NCBI RefSeq assembly: GCF_900107535.1
Contig: NZ_FNRA01000003.1
Coordinates: 248,001-312,000 of the forward strand
DNA: 64,000 nt
Reading direction: 5' to 3'
Source: Pedobacter hartonius
GTDB taxonomy: Bacteria > Bacteroidota > Bacteroidia > Sphingobacteriales > Sphingobacteriaceae
Below, piece after piece: positions 16,185 to 26,177 of the stretch (position 1 is the first letter of the stretch; every line of letters starts with the position of its first letter). Under the pieces are notes generated by a model. It saw nothing but the letters and a program-made list of their open reading frames with translations, searched no databases and was not told the origin of the DNA. The position numbers and the translations under genes were made by a program.

Positions 16185-19093
16185 TATTCCTGAGTTTTAA
16201 AACTAACTAACGAGACCAGGGTCTTACCATTTTCATCCCTGCTGATCTCCTGAATTTTAACAAAAAAACCTCTGAGCCCCAGGCCCTGGAATTCCTGCTG
16301 CATAAAAACACTGTCCGGATCTGACGAGGTTAACAATTCATCCAGCTTATCGGTTTTCCATTTATTATGAACGATCTCCATAAATGGCTGCTCCACCATT
16401 TCTTCTTCTTTAAGTTTGAACAGCTCCAGAAACCGGTCATTTGCCACCAGTACTTTCCTGTCCTTATCAAGAATCAGGGCCGCATCCGGCAGAAGACCGG
16501 CCATATTCCTGGCATAATCAAGTAAACTGACCAGCTTATGCTGCATCGCCTTCACCGGGGTGATCTTGGTAAACGTAACTACAGCCCCGTTGATAAAGTT
16601 ATCCATCGTCCGGTATGGCATGATCCTGAGGTTATACCACTCATCTTTTTTTGTGCTTACCTCCAGTTCTTTGCCTACCAGCGTTTCGATCACCTCTTTG
16701 ATTGCATCTTCCAGGGACGGATATTCAAAGTTAGAGACGATATGGGTAATAGAACGGCCCACATCTCCCGGAATCACATTGAACAACCTGGTCACCTGCG
16801 GAGTGAACCTTAAGATGTTCAGCTGGTTATCCAGAAATATCGTACCTATCTCGGTATTGTCAAGCAGGTTTTTCATATCATTGTTCAGCTGCGTCAGTTC
16901 CTCGGCCTTATTCTGATACTGCAAATTGATAGTCATCAGCTCTTCATTGAGGGACTGCATTTCTTCTTTAGTGGTCAGGGCCTCCTCATTGGTGCTCTGC
17001 AGTTCTTCATTGGTACTCTGCAACTCCTCATTGGTTGATTTCAGTTCTTCCAGTGAGGTCTCCATTTGTTCAATGGTACTGTGAAGCTGCTGTTTGGTAT
17101 AGATCAATTCCTTTTCCAGTTCTTCCACGGCGCCCTGCCTGGTTGGGTCAACGCCTTTTCCCTTATCGGAGCGCCTTTTCTTTAGCTTCCCATAATCAGT
17201 AAATGTAACCAGCAGCATGTCCTGCAAAGGTACTTCTGTGATATAGTCTACCCTGAAGCCGACTACATAAACCTCATTACCATCCTTCACTTTTATTTCG
17301 GGTACTTCTATTTTATCCTTTTTCTCCCAGGCCTGGTGCAAAGCATTGCCCAACGCGTATTTGAGTTCGTCTTTAGCAAGCCTGTGGATATTAAAGATCG
17401 CTTCCCCGGAGTTGATCTGCATAAACCTGGACGTCTGCCCATTGATGTACAGAATATCGCCTCTTTCGCTGAGTAACAGAGAAGTTGGCGTAAAACTTTC
17501 CAGCAAAATTTTATGGAATGTTTCTGCAAGGGGGCTTTTCAAACTTTTTATTGGCAAATGGATCGTTAGATTTTTGTGGCTCTGGTTGGCCACATGAAAA
17601 GGGAAATCAAGCATATTTCCCAAGGCGGCGGCCCCCTCGTTTCGCTGAAAGATCTTCCACTTATTGTCAAGACTGGTAAAGCTGTCTACAAAAGTCCCTA
17701 CTGATTCTGCCGGCCCCAGAAATAGTAATCCATTAGGGTTTAATGAATAGTGGAAAACGGGAATAATTTTTTTCTGTAATTCTGAAGTAAGATAAATCAG
17801 CACATTACGGCAGCATAACAGGTCTAACCGGGTAAAGGGAGCATCTTTAATCAGATTATGCTGGGCAAACACGATCATCTCCCGTACTTCCTTTTTCACT
17901 ACATAACCTTCATTTACCTTGATAAAAAAGCGGTCCAGCCTCTCGGGTGATATTTCTGAGGTGATATTTGAAAAATAGCTTGCGGAACGTGCATAATCTA
18001 TCGCGCGCGGGTCAAGATCAGTAGCAAAGATCTGCAGCTTAGGCAGTTTAGCCATCTTAAACGTATCCAGATGCTCAATGATGAGCATTGCTATCGAATA
18101 GGCCTCTTCCCCGGTAGAACATCCGGCTATCCAGATCCTGATCGGGTCATTCTCTTTTTTTTCTGCCAGCAGCGGATACAGCCTGCCCTTCAATGCCTCA
18201 AAAGCATCACGGTCCCGGAAAAACTTGGTCACCCCGATCAGCAATTCATTAAACAGCCGCATGATTTCAGCCGGATTTTCCCGTAAAAAGTTGATATAAT
18301 CTACGTAGTCGTTCAATTGATGAAAAGCAATCCTTCTTTCAATCCTGCGGACGATCGTACTTTTTTTATATAAGGTAAAATCATGTCCGGTATTTGCACG
18401 CAGTAACATGAGGATTTTTTGCAGATGCGTATAGCTGGTCTGGTTGAGTGTAAAATCAGACTCGGGCTGAGCCTCCCTGATTGCGGGGTGGTTCAGATAT
18501 TGTATCAGTTTAACAGGCATTTCTTCCGGTGAAAGTATATAGTCTACCATATTTGTTTGGATTGCCGTTACCGGCATACTGTCAAATTCAGCTGTTCCCG
18601 GTTCCTGCACCATCACCATTCCCAGTTTTTCCTTGACCATCCTCACCCCGGTTTCGCCATCGGCACCCATACCCGAAAAAATAATAGCTACGGCATTGCT
18701 CTGCTGGTCTTCTGCCAGGCTCTGAAAAAAATAATCTATTGACATATGCGCTCCCCTGAGGCGCGCAGCTTCCATTAACAGCAGCTGTCCGTTATGAATT
18801 CCCATGTCCTTCCCCGGAGGAATAATATAAATATGGTCGGGCTCTATCTGTACACCATCCAGCGCTTCTTTAATTGTCATGGATGTTACCGGCTGAAGAA
18901 TCCCCGCCACGTCTATCACATGGGATTTATCCAGGTGCATCACAATTACAAATGCAATCCCGCTTTTAATGGGCATGTGCATAAAGAATTTTTCAAATGC
19001 ATGAAAGGAACCTGCCGATCCACCCATTCCTATAACCGGAAAAGATTCTCTGCCATGTTCATCTCTGTTTAATTTGGATTTACGTTGAGTCAT
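16184..19093 (-). CDS. CheB-CheR-PAS fusion signalling protein
   Basis: This 969-aa multidomain protein begins with a CheB methylesterase (about 18-205) with Ser26 (GGSAGS), His53 (VMHLDKS) and Asp145 (GMGADGETG). A CheR methyltransferase follows (about 215-490) with SAM motif AGCSTGEE at 323-330 and the LIGVTKFFRD block. Then come a PAS-like segment, a long coiled coil at about 650-740 built on repeats of the heptad STNEELQ, and two further PAS regions. It should add and remove methyl groups on an unknown receptor and sense signals. It leads the four-gene operon. No MCP, CheA or CheW is encoded nearby, so this is not ordinary chemotaxis. Confidence 0.92.
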   Translation of the reverse strand: MTQRKSKLNRDEHGRESFPVIGMGGSAGSFHAFEKFFMHMPIKSGIAFVIVMHLDKSHVIDVAGILQPVTSMTIKEALDGVQIEPDHIYIIPPGKDMGIHNGQLLLMEAARLRGAHMSIDYFFQSLAEDQQSNAVAIIFSGMGADGETGVRMVKEKLGMVMVQEPGTAEFDSMPVTAIQTNMVDYILSPEEMPVKLIQYLNHPAIREAQPESDFTLNQTSYTHLQKILMLLRANTGHDFTLYKKSTIVRRIERRIAFHQLNDYVDYINFLRENPAEIMRLFNELLIGVTKFFRDRDAFEALKGRLYPLLAEKKENDPIRIWIAGCSTGEEAYSIAMLIIEHLDTFKMAKLPKLQIFATDLDPRAIDYARSASYFSNITSEISPERLDRFFIKVNEGYVVKKEVREMIVFAQHNLIKDAPFTRLDLLCCRNVLIYLTSELQKKIIPVFHYSLNPNGLLFLGPAESVGTFVDSFTSLDNKWKIFQRNEGAAALGNMLDFPFHVANQSHKNLTIHLPIKSLKSPLAETFHKILLESFTPTSLLLSERGDILYINGQTSRFMQINSGEAIFNIHRLAKDELKYALGNALHQAWEKKDKIEVPEIKVKDGNEVYVVGFRVDYITEVPLQDMLLVTFTDYGKLKKRRSDKGKGVDPTRQGAVEELEKELIYTKQQLHSTIEQMETSLEELKSTNEELQSTNEELQSTNEEALTTKEEMQSLNEELMTINLQYQNKAEELTQLNNDMKNLLDNTEIGTIFLDNQLNILRFTPQVTRLFNVIPGDVGRSITHIVSNFEYPSLEDAIKEVIETLVGKELEVSTKKDEWYNLRIMPYRTMDNFINGAVVTFTKITPVKAMQHKLVSLLDYARNMAGLLPDAALILDKDRKVLVANDRFLELFKLKEEEMVEQPFMEIVHNKWKTDKLDELLTSSDPDSVFMQQEFQGLGLRGFFVKIQEISRDENGKTLVSLVSFKTQE

Positions 19094-19148
19094 TTTGTGA
19101 TTGTTGGAAACATACTAAGGATAAAATATACGCAAATGTTTCCAATTA

Positions 19149-19180
19149 CAAAAATATGTTAAACAATAAAAAAACAAAAG
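19149..19180 (-). promoter_or_regulatory. Bacteroidota-type promoter for the CheB-CheR operon
   Basis: The minus strand has TATTTTTG (19149-19156), matching the TAnnTTTG -7 element, and CTTTTG (19175-19180) as a -33 element with an 18-nt spacer. It lies about 56 bp upstream of the operon's first ATG. Confidence 0.45.
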
Positions 19181-19530
19181 TTTAAATAACACAAAGGAGT
19201 GTAGAATGTTCCCTAATTTGAAGTAATTGCAGACAAAACTCCAACAGTTCTGTCTGCAATTCCCATTTCAGTTATTTTATTCAGAAGCCGCCGTATCATT
19301 TACTTCCTGCTCTGCCAGAACAGTTAATACGTCGTCAGTTTTTTTCTCATTTTTCAGCGTCTGATCAGGCAAAGCGCTGATCTCACTGCTGCCCTGTAGT
19401 TTCCATAGATTTTAGTTTTGTCGTACAGGGACAGATAAAGCCCCCTTTCGTTTTAAATCTTTTCTTACCATACATCAATACAACATTCAATTTTTTATTT
19501 CACCTTTGAGTACATAAAAATTCAAAAACA
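19181..19530. other. Intergenic region with a start-less open frame
   Basis: The region lies between the divergent CheB-CheR operon and the YceI gene. On the minus strand a 44-codon open frame (19277-19411) reads LWKLQGSSEISALPDQTL and ends EQEVNDTAASE, but it has no start codon. It may be a gene remnant. A CACCTTTG at 19501-19508 resembles a -7 element for the YceI gene. Confidence 0.3.
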
Positions 19531-20109
19531 ATGAAAAAACTATTTGTACTATTATTCGCCGCTTCAGCGGCTTTAACTTCATTTAAGGCAACAGCACAAG
19601 ACACATGGACTGCTGACAAAGCACATTCAAAATTAGGATTCAGCATTACCCACATGATGGTTAGCGATGTTGAAGGTTCATTCAGAAGCTTCGAATCTAC
19701 TATCCTGTCTTCTAAACCTGATTTTTCAGATGCAGTTGTTAATCTGAGTGCAGATGTAAATTCAGTAAACACTGAAGACGATAAAAGAGATGGCCACCTC
19801 AAAAGTGCCGACTTTTTTGACGCTGAAAAATACCCTAAATTAACTTTCAAAAGCACTTCAGTAAAAAAAGTATCTGCTAACAAATATAAAGTGAATGGCA
19901 ATTTAACACTTCATGGTGTAACTAAGGCAGTGGTTTTAGATGCAGTTTTAAGAGGTACAACTGTTAACCAGGCTAAAAAAACTGTTGCAGGTTTCAAAGT
20001 AACGGGAACGTTAAAAAGAGCTGACTATGCTTTGGGTGCCAAATATCCTAATGCGATGCTGAGCGATGAGATTATCTTAACAGCAAACACAGAATTTGTA
20101 AAAAACTAA
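19531..20109 (+). CDS. YceI family periplasmic protein
   Basis: This 192-aa protein has a signal peptide of about 23 residues ending KATAQ. The mature part is a lipocalin-like YceI barrel: TWTADKAHSKLGFSITHMM at the start, then DKRDGHLKSADFFDAEKYP, LTLHGVTK and FKVTGTLKRADYALG. YceI proteins bind long amphiphilic molecules such as isoprenoids in the periplasm, and the exact ligand is unknown here. It is a single gene with a good hairpin terminator behind it. Confidence 0.93.
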   Translation: MKKLFVLLFAASAALTSFKATAQDTWTADKAHSKLGFSITHMMVSDVEGSFRSFESTILSSKPDFSDAVVNLSADVNSVNTEDDKRDGHLKSADFFDAEKYPKLTFKSTSVKKVSANKYKVNGNLTLHGVTKAVVLDAVLRGTTVNQAKKTVAGFKVTGTLKRADYALGAKYPNAMLSDEIILTANTEFVKN

Positions 20110-20137
20110 TTACCATCTGCCCCGGCAGTATATTTTT

Positions 20138-20173
20138 ATAAGCCCCTGTCCCTTACCCGGAACAGGGGCTTAT
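20138..20173 (+). terminator. Terminator after the YceI gene
   Basis: ATAAGCCCCTGT and ACAGGGGCTTAT form a perfect 12-bp stem with a 12-nt loop, followed by T-rich sequence, 29 bp downstream of the stop codon. Confidence 0.75.
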
Positions 20174-20258
20174 CTCTTATTTACGTTTTTTTAATAATAA
20201 TTAAGATTCTAATTTATTTCGATAAATTGCACGCCGATTGTTTGATAGAAATAAATAG

Positions 20259-21536
20259 ATGACGGAGATTAACAAAGACACACATATAGCTATAATCGGA
20301 CTTGGTTATGTTGGTCTGCCATTAGCAGTAGCTTTTGCCAAATATTTTAAAGTAACAGGATTTGATACCAAACCTTCCCGCATTGCAGAACTGAATGCAG
20401 GGTTTGACAGTACATTGGAGATCAACGGGGATCAGCTTCTGGAAGTACAGCAAAACCTGTACTTTACCAGCGAACCTGCCGGTATTCAGTCTTCCACAGT
20501 TTATATTGTCACCGTACCTACACCAACCGATAAGTACAATCATCCGGATCTTCAGCATCTATACAAGGCCAGTGAAACCGTAGGAACATACCTCAAAAAG
20601 GGTGACCTCGTGATCTACGAATCAACAGTTTACCCGGGGGTAACGGAGGACGAATGCGCTCCTGTACTGGCAAAAACATCAGGACTGACCTTCAACAAAG
20701 ACTTTACATGCGGATATTCCCCGGAGAGGATCAATCCGGGTGACAAAGACCATACGCTTACACAAATATTAAAAATAACCGCAGGATCTACTCCTGAAGC
20801 TGCCGAAAATGTAGATAAATTATACCGCAGCATCATTACCGCAGGCACTTACCCCGCATCCGGCATCCGTGTGGCAGAGGCGGCTAAAGTGATAGAAAAT
20901 GCACAACGGGACATTAATATCGCATTCGTGAACGAGCTGGCCAAGATATTTAACCTGATAGGACTCAATACGCAGGAGGTTTTAAAAGCGGCAGGTACGA
21001 AATGGAATTTTCTGAATTTCAAACCCGGACTGGTGGGCGGGCATTGCATAGGGGTAGACCCTTACTACCTCGCTCAAAAAGCTCAGGAAGCGGGATATCA
21101 CCCTGAAATTATCCTCGCAGGAAGACGCCTGAATGACGGCATGGGTCAGTATATAGCTGATGAAGTGATTAAACTTATGGTGCGCAAACAGATCCAGGTA
21201 ACCGGCAGTGAAGTGCTCATCCTGGGTTTCACCTTCAAGGAGAACTGTCCCGATGTCAGAAATACCCGGGTAATAGACATCGTTACCCGTCTGAAAGAAT
21301 ACCATGTTGAAATCTGCATCCAGGATCCATGGGCAGATCCCGCACAGGTATTGCTCGAATACGGGATCACCTGTCAGAACGAGGAGGTCACCGGCCGCAG
21401 GTTCGATGCAGTGATCGGTGCCGTGGCCCACCAGGAATTTGAATCAATAGACGTTACTGCGCTTTCTAAAAACAACACAGTGGTATACGATATCAAAGGG
21501 ATGTTTGCACCGGAAATCGCACACGGAAGACTTTAA
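20259..21536 (+). CDS. tviB: UDP-N-acetylglucosamine 6-dehydrogenase (TviB/WbpO-like nucleotide sugar dehydrogenase)
   Basis: This 425-aa UDP-glucose/GDP-mannose dehydrogenase-family enzyme is of the TviB/WbpO branch. It oxidises C6 of UDP-GlcNAc or UDP-GalNAc to the uronic acid using two NAD. It has a Rossmann motif [11 protein letters not shown] at 13-23, the central dimer domain, and catalytic Cys263 in [12 protein letters not shown], then [14 protein letters not shown] in the C-terminal domain. The 4-epimerase gene follows 9 bp later, making a pair that should supply UDP-GalNAcA for surface polysaccharide. No glycosyltransferase is encoded beside it. Confidence 0.88.
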   Translation: MTEINKDTHIAIIGLGYVGLPLAVAFAKYFKVTGFDTKPSRIAELNAGFDSTLEINGDQLLEVQQNLYFTSEPAGIQSSTVYIVTVPTPTDKYNHPDLQHLYKASETVGTYLKKGDLVIYESTVYPGVTEDECAPVLAKTSGLTFNKDFTCGYSPERINPGDKDHTLTQILKITAGSTPEAAENVDKLYRSIITAGTYPASGIRVAEAAKVIENAQRDINIAFVNELAKIFNLIGLNTQEVLKAAGTKWNFLNFKPGLVGGHCIGVDPYYLAQKAQEAGYHPEIILAGRRLNDGMGQYIADEVIKLMVRKQIQVTGSEVLILGFTFKENCPDVRNTRVIDIVTRLKEYHVEICIQDPWADPAQVLLEYGITCQNEEVTGRRFDAVIGAVAHQEFESIDVTALSKNNTVVYDIKGMFAPEIAHGRL

Positions 21537-21545
21537 AACACGCTT

Positions 21546-22529
21546 ATGTATGAAAGCCCTTACCATATCCAGGATATCAGCAGTACTTCATTCCTGGTCA
21601 CAGGAGGAGCCGGATTCATTGGCTCAAACCTGGTACATTATCTGCTGAAATATGGAGCTGCAAAGGTACGCGTGCTGGACAACCTCTCCACAGGATCTCT
21701 GAAAAACCTGGAGGAATTCGGTTCCAACCCGGCTTTTGAATTTATCGAAGGAGATATTCGCGATTTAGAGACCTGTAAGCGATCCTGCAGTAAGATTGAC
21801 TATGTGAGCCATCAGGCAGCTTTGGGTTCAGTACCGCGTTCTATATACGATCCCATCAGCACAAACCAGGTCAACATCGATGGCTTCCTTAATATGTTGC
21901 TGTCCGTTAAGGATGAACAGTGCAGGAGAATGGTTTATGCGGCCTCCTCATCAACTTATGGCGATAGTCATGAACTCCCTAAAAAAGAAGAACAGATTGG
22001 CAATCCCCTTTCACCTTATGCAGTTACCAAACTGGTGAATGAACTGTATGCTGATGTATTCCGGAAAACCTATGGTACTGATAGCATCGGCTTAAGATAT
22101 TTCAATGTTTTCGGACCAAAACAGGATCCCGGAGGAGCTTATGCCGCTGTAATCCCCCTGTTCATCCGCTCGGTATTGACAAACCACCCGCCGCTGATCA
22201 ACGGCGATGGCAACCAGACGCGCGACTTCACCTTTATCGAAAATGTAATCCAGGCAAATGTGAAAGCCCTGTTATTTTCCGGTCCGCTACCCCATACGGT
22301 TTACAATGTTGCGTGTGCTGAACAGATCACCCTTAATCAGTTGTGGGCAATGCTGAAAACACTTGGCAATACCGATCCCGGCCAAACTTACGGCCCTTCC
22401 AGAACAGGCGATATTCATGACTCCCTGGCAGACATCAGCCGGATAAAAACCGACCTCGGTTACGAACCATTTTTCCCGGTAAGCGAAGGAATTAAACTCA
22501 CGCTTGACTGGACGAAAAACAAACAGTAG
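21546..22529 (+). CDS. tviC: UDP-N-acetylglucosamine 4-epimerase (WbpP/TviC-like SDR)
   Basis: This 327-aa extended short-chain dehydrogenase has NAD motif TGGAGFIGS at 19-27 and the active-site pair Tyr158/Lys162 (SPYAVTK). SSSTYGD and GSVPRSI are typical of the WbpP/TviC group, which interconverts UDP-GlcNAc(A) and UDP-GalNAc(A). Other family marks are RYFNVFGPKQDPGGAYAAVI and GDGNQTRDFTFIENV. It is cytosolic and lies in an operon with the dehydrogenase. Substrate preference for the acid or neutral sugar cannot be read from sequence. Confidence 0.88.
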   Translation: MYESPYHIQDISSTSFLVTGGAGFIGSNLVHYLLKYGAAKVRVLDNLSTGSLKNLEEFGSNPAFEFIEGDIRDLETCKRSCSKIDYVSHQAALGSVPRSIYDPISTNQVNIDGFLNMLLSVKDEQCRRMVYAASSSTYGDSHELPKKEEQIGNPLSPYAVTKLVNELYADVFRKTYGTDSIGLRYFNVFGPKQDPGGAYAAVIPLFIRSVLTNHPPLINGDGNQTRDFTFIENVIQANVKALLFSGPLPHTVYNVACAEQITLNQLWAMLKTLGNTDPGQTYGPSRTGDIHDSLADISRIKTDLGYEPFFPVSEGIKLTLDWTKNKQ

Positions 22530-22542
22530 CAAACAGACCTGA

Positions 22543-22577
22543 ATGTTTTTGGCCTGTTTAAAGCAGGCCAAAAACAT
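22543..22577. terminator. Hairpin after the dehydrogenase/epimerase operon
   Basis: Perfect 14-bp arms (ATGTTTTTGGCCTG and complement) flank a 7-nt loop just after the epimerase stop. The T-run is in the 5' arm on both strands, so this is not a canonical intrinsic terminator. It probably protects or ends the mRNA. Confidence 0.45.
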
Positions 22578-22822
22578 GATAATAGTGAGCTATACAACAA
22601 AGCATAAAATTCAATACATTTTATATGTCAACAGATTATGCACCTTATCGTAAACTAACTGGTTAGCTGTAACCGGCGGAACATAATTATCTGAATATTC
22701 TTTGGTGACGAAGTTGTACAGAAGGAATTTCCGGTAGCACATCCATGTTTATATATGGTGTTGCTTCTAAATATTATCGACAGAAGCAAATTCCATAAAT
22801 TTACATTTTTTATCTAATTAAT

Positions 22823-25450
22823 TTAGGTCGGTATAGTAAAATAAAATCTGCTCCCTTTTTCAACAGTACTTTCTACCCACATCTTGCCGCGGTGTTTATG
22901 TACAAAATCCAGGCAAAGCTCCAGTCCCAGTCCTGTTCCCTTTTCTCCTGCAGTTCCATAACTCGTAAAATGTGAGCTTTTATCGAACAGCTGACTTATG
23001 ACCTTTTCAGACATCCCGCTGCCCGTATCGGTTACACAGAACAGGATACAGTCAGGCTTCCGTACGGCACCAACCACAACCGTTCCGGCCGCAGTAAATT
23101 TTATCGCGTTTGACACCAGGTTTCGGATGATCGTATCCAGCATATCCCGGTCTGCAAACAAAGGCAGGCCCTCATCCACAATCTCCATGAGCTCAATGCC
23201 TTTACTTTCAGCCATAGGCTTGAGCCGCTTGAGACTGATCAGAACCTGCAACTTCACATCATTTATCCATACAGGATTAAAATCCAGGGAGTTGAACTGA
23301 TTTTTTGCCCAGAGCAGCAGGTCTTCCAGCAGCCCGTTAGCATTCTGAAGGCCGGTCTTCATTTTACCGAGATATTCCATCAGTTCTTCACGGGTGTTAT
23401 CTTCCGGATCCATCAATGCCAGTTCTGCAAGCTTAAGACTTGCTGCAACAGGGTTCTTCAGGTCATGTCCTACCACGGAAAGCAAATTCTCGCGGTGGGT
23501 ATTCAGCGCCTTCAGTTCAGTATTCAGAGAGCTGAGTTCGTTTGCCTGTAATTTGCGTAGGGTAATATCGCGGATGCTCCCTTCAGAACCCAGGATGATA
23601 CCATTTTCAATGATCAGCCTTGCATTCACCGAAGCGTAACGCAGTTCACTGTTCCTGGTCTTTAGTTTAACCTCAAAATCTATGACCGAACCGTCCTGCC
23701 TCAGCGCATTGACGATCGTATCCCTGTCTTCTTTATAATAATAAAAATCGATCACAGGATTTCCAATTATATTTTGCCGCTCATCACCATAATACTTCTC
23801 TATGGAAGGGCTGATTTCAGTGATTACCCCATTTTCATCGGTACGGTAGTAGATATCCTGCGTGTTCTCAAATATCTTTCTGTATTTCTCCTCACTGACA
23901 GCCATCGCCTGTTCAGCCTCCTTAATCTTGGCAATATCCTGCACCTGGGAAATAAAATGTATAGGGTCATTATTGGCCTCTCTTAATATTGATACCCCCA
24001 ACAGCACCCATACCGGCTTACCGCTTTTATGGAGGTAACGTTTTTCCATATGATAGCTGTCCCTCTTTCCATCAATCAATTCATCCATCAGTTCAATGTT
24101 TCGCGGAAGGTCATCAGGATGAGTAATGTCATCAAAACGCAGGCTTGTTAATTCTTCCTGGGTATATCCAAGCATATCACACAGGCTTTGGTTTGCCCTT
24201 TTGCACCATCCCTCAACGCTGAATAAAGCCATTCCAATTGCAGAATACTCAAACGCACCCCTGAACTGCTCTTCACTTCTTCTGATCTTCTGCTCGGCAT
24301 CCCGTCTTTCGGTAATATCTATGATCATGAGGCTGTTGATCTTATTGCCCTGCGTATCGGTATAGATTGCCGATGATATATGACAAGGGAAATGTTCTCC
24401 ATTTTTGCGGATTCCGGTCAATTCTGCAGAGGCCTTCCCTTCTCTCTCCCTGGTTTCCAGAAACCGTTGTAAGCCCGGATCTTCGTGATCCATCAGCAGT
24501 TGCTTTCCAACCTGCCGGAACTCTTCAAGCGTATACCCAAACATCTCCATTGCAGCCCGGTTGGCTTCAGTAATTGCCACACCGGGAATGGTCTGCAGGA
24601 AGGCATATAATGAATTTTCTATGATCGAGCGGTATTTGATCTCGCTGTTAGCCAGTTGTATATCCTGCAGTTTTTTCGTTTGGATATCCTGAAAGGTTCC
24701 ATAAACACGGGTGCAGGTTCCATTAATCAGCTCTGCATTCCCTTTAACCCTTACCCATAAGCCATTCCCCTGTGCGGTAACAAGCTCAAGCTCCAGATCA
24801 TAGCTTTCCCCTTTTTCAACCGCAGCTAAAAAGGCAGCCAGAATTCTATTTCTACTGTCTCCCTCCTTAAAGAAGTCAATGGAACGGGTCAGATTAGGGA
24901 CATACGTTTTAGGCACACCATGAATTTGTTTGGTTATCTGTGACCAGTATATTTCATTTTTCACAAGATCTACCTCCCAGCCTCCAATGCTGGCTACCTC
25001 ATTCGTCTGTTCGTACAATGCAAACATCCTCCTGGAATAGGAATCTTTTTCAGTGTCTTCTATGATCAGGTCCATGTAAACCAGTACACCGCCGGTTTCA
25101 CCCGTCTCCAGCTTCCAGGGCTGCACCTCCCAGCGTACCCATTGTATCAGTCCGTTGGGAAAGACAAGTCTGTCCCTGTCGTTTTTACTGCTGTGCCCTT
25201 CAAGCGCCCTCTGGTAAGCCACAATCCAGTCTCTGTCAGGAATACGGAATATTTCAGCATGGCACTTGCCTGCAAGACTGTCACCCAGTTTAAAGTCAGT
25301 TCTCCACTTTTGCGAGGCTGTGAGATAACACAACTCTTTATCCAATAGAGCCACGGCTACGGGGGCATTGGCGATGACATGACGAAGGGAGTCAGGAACA
25401 TTGCCTGTCATCGTATTCATCTTAGATAAAACATTCATAACTCTGCCCAT
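22823..25450 (-). CDS. Multi-PAS sensor histidine kinase
   Basis: This 875-aa soluble kinase has about five PAS/PAC modules between residues 15 and 640 (visible PAC ends such as GEHFPCHISSAIYTD, KSGKPVWVLLGVSIL and GSEGSIRDITLRK). A HisKA domain follows, with SVVGHDLKNPVAAS and phospho-accepting His662. The HATPase domain has NLVSNAIKF, DTGSGM and GTGLGLELC. It has no membrane helices, so it senses internal signals, redox or light. The start may be ATG 25450 or the next Met four codons in. No response regulator is adjacent, so it is an orphan kinase. Confidence 0.9.
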   Translation of the reverse strand: MGRVMNVLSKMNTMTGNVPDSLRHVIANAPVAVALLDKELCYLTASQKWRTDFKLGDSLAGKCHAEIFRIPDRDWIVAYQRALEGHSSKNDRDRLVFPNGLIQWVRWEVQPWKLETGETGGVLVYMDLIIEDTEKDSYSRRMFALYEQTNEVASIGGWEVDLVKNEIYWSQITKQIHGVPKTYVPNLTRSIDFFKEGDSRNRILAAFLAAVEKGESYDLELELVTAQGNGLWVRVKGNAELINGTCTRVYGTFQDIQTKKLQDIQLANSEIKYRSIIENSLYAFLQTIPGVAITEANRAAMEMFGYTLEEFRQVGKQLLMDHEDPGLQRFLETREREGKASAELTGIRKNGEHFPCHISSAIYTDTQGNKINSLMIIDITERRDAEQKIRRSEEQFRGAFEYSAIGMALFSVEGWCKRANQSLCDMLGYTQEELTSLRFDDITHPDDLPRNIELMDELIDGKRDSYHMEKRYLHKSGKPVWVLLGVSILREANNDPIHFISQVQDIAKIKEAEQAMAVSEEKYRKIFENTQDIYYRTDENGVITEISPSIEKYYGDERQNIIGNPVIDFYYYKEDRDTIVNALRQDGSVIDFEVKLKTRNSELRYASVNARLIIENGIILGSEGSIRDITLRKLQANELSSLNTELKALNTHRENLLSVVGHDLKNPVAASLKLAELALMDPEDNTREELMEYLGKMKTGLQNANGLLEDLLLWAKNQFNSLDFNPVWINDVKLQVLISLKRLKPMAESKGIELMEIVDEGLPLFADRDMLDTIIRNLVSNAIKFTAAGTVVVGAVRKPDCILFCVTDTGSGMSEKVISQLFDKSSHFTSYGTAGEKGTGLGLELCLDFVHKHRGKMWVESTVEKGSRFYFTIPT

Positions 25451-26177
25451 TCCAATCTTAGTAATTATCCTTTAGCGAGTATAACATTTGTTTATCAATT
25501 CTTCGTATTTTTTGTAATAAAAATATGACAAATGGAACCGGCTGTAATGTTATCAGAAAAAAAACAGGATGTTATATATATAGCATACGTAATATCGGTC
25601 ACAAAAGATTATTGAAAAAGTTAAGACATCCTCCACAAACTGAGCAGAATTAAATTTAAATCAATTGTGGGCAAGCAGACTGATACACTGACCAGTCCCA
25701 GGCATGGCCATTATCCCTGCCCTATAAATGGCTGAATATAAAACAATTGAATTTTTACGGTTTTTGTAATATTTAAAACATAAAGTCTATTGATTTGGTA
25801 GAGTATTAAATAATATTTATGTTTACTGAAATTATGACACCAATGATACTAAAGATGTACCTGACTTCGCCAGGAGTTGTGTTAGAAAGCTGCCTTATGC
25901 CTGTCTCTCCTGACAATTGCACAAGCCTGTATTGTTGTTGCATTTAACTGCGCCTGGTTTTTTCCTTGCAGGGGTTGACATCAATGCTTTCATCATTAAA
26001 AAAACAGAATCTCACGAATAATGGTCGGATAGAAAAAATTACAGACAAACAAAACTGGCAAGGTAGCCTTGCCAGTTTATTGGAATGAAGAACAGCATTG
26101 TAACGCCAATCACGCGCCGGACTTCAGCACGCTTTATGCAACGAAAACACTCATTAACATAAAACATTGTTAAATAT
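25451..26177. other. Long intergenic region between divergent genes
   Basis: These 727 bases hold no credible protein gene. They contain the upstream regions of the multi-PAS kinase and of the SusC gene, AT-rich in the first half and more mixed from about 25850 to 26040. A perfect hairpin at 26052-26078 is listed separately. A small untranslated RNA ending at this hairpin is possible but unproven. Confidence 0.4.
26052..26078. terminator. Orphan hairpin upstream of SusC
   Basis: AAACTGGCAAGG and CCTTGCCAGTTT form a perfect 12-bp stem with a 3-nt loop. On the minus strand it runs into TTTTGTTTG, terminator-like. No called gene ends here. It could close a small RNA, or lie in the SusC leader (100 bp before its ATG). 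Confidence 0.55.
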
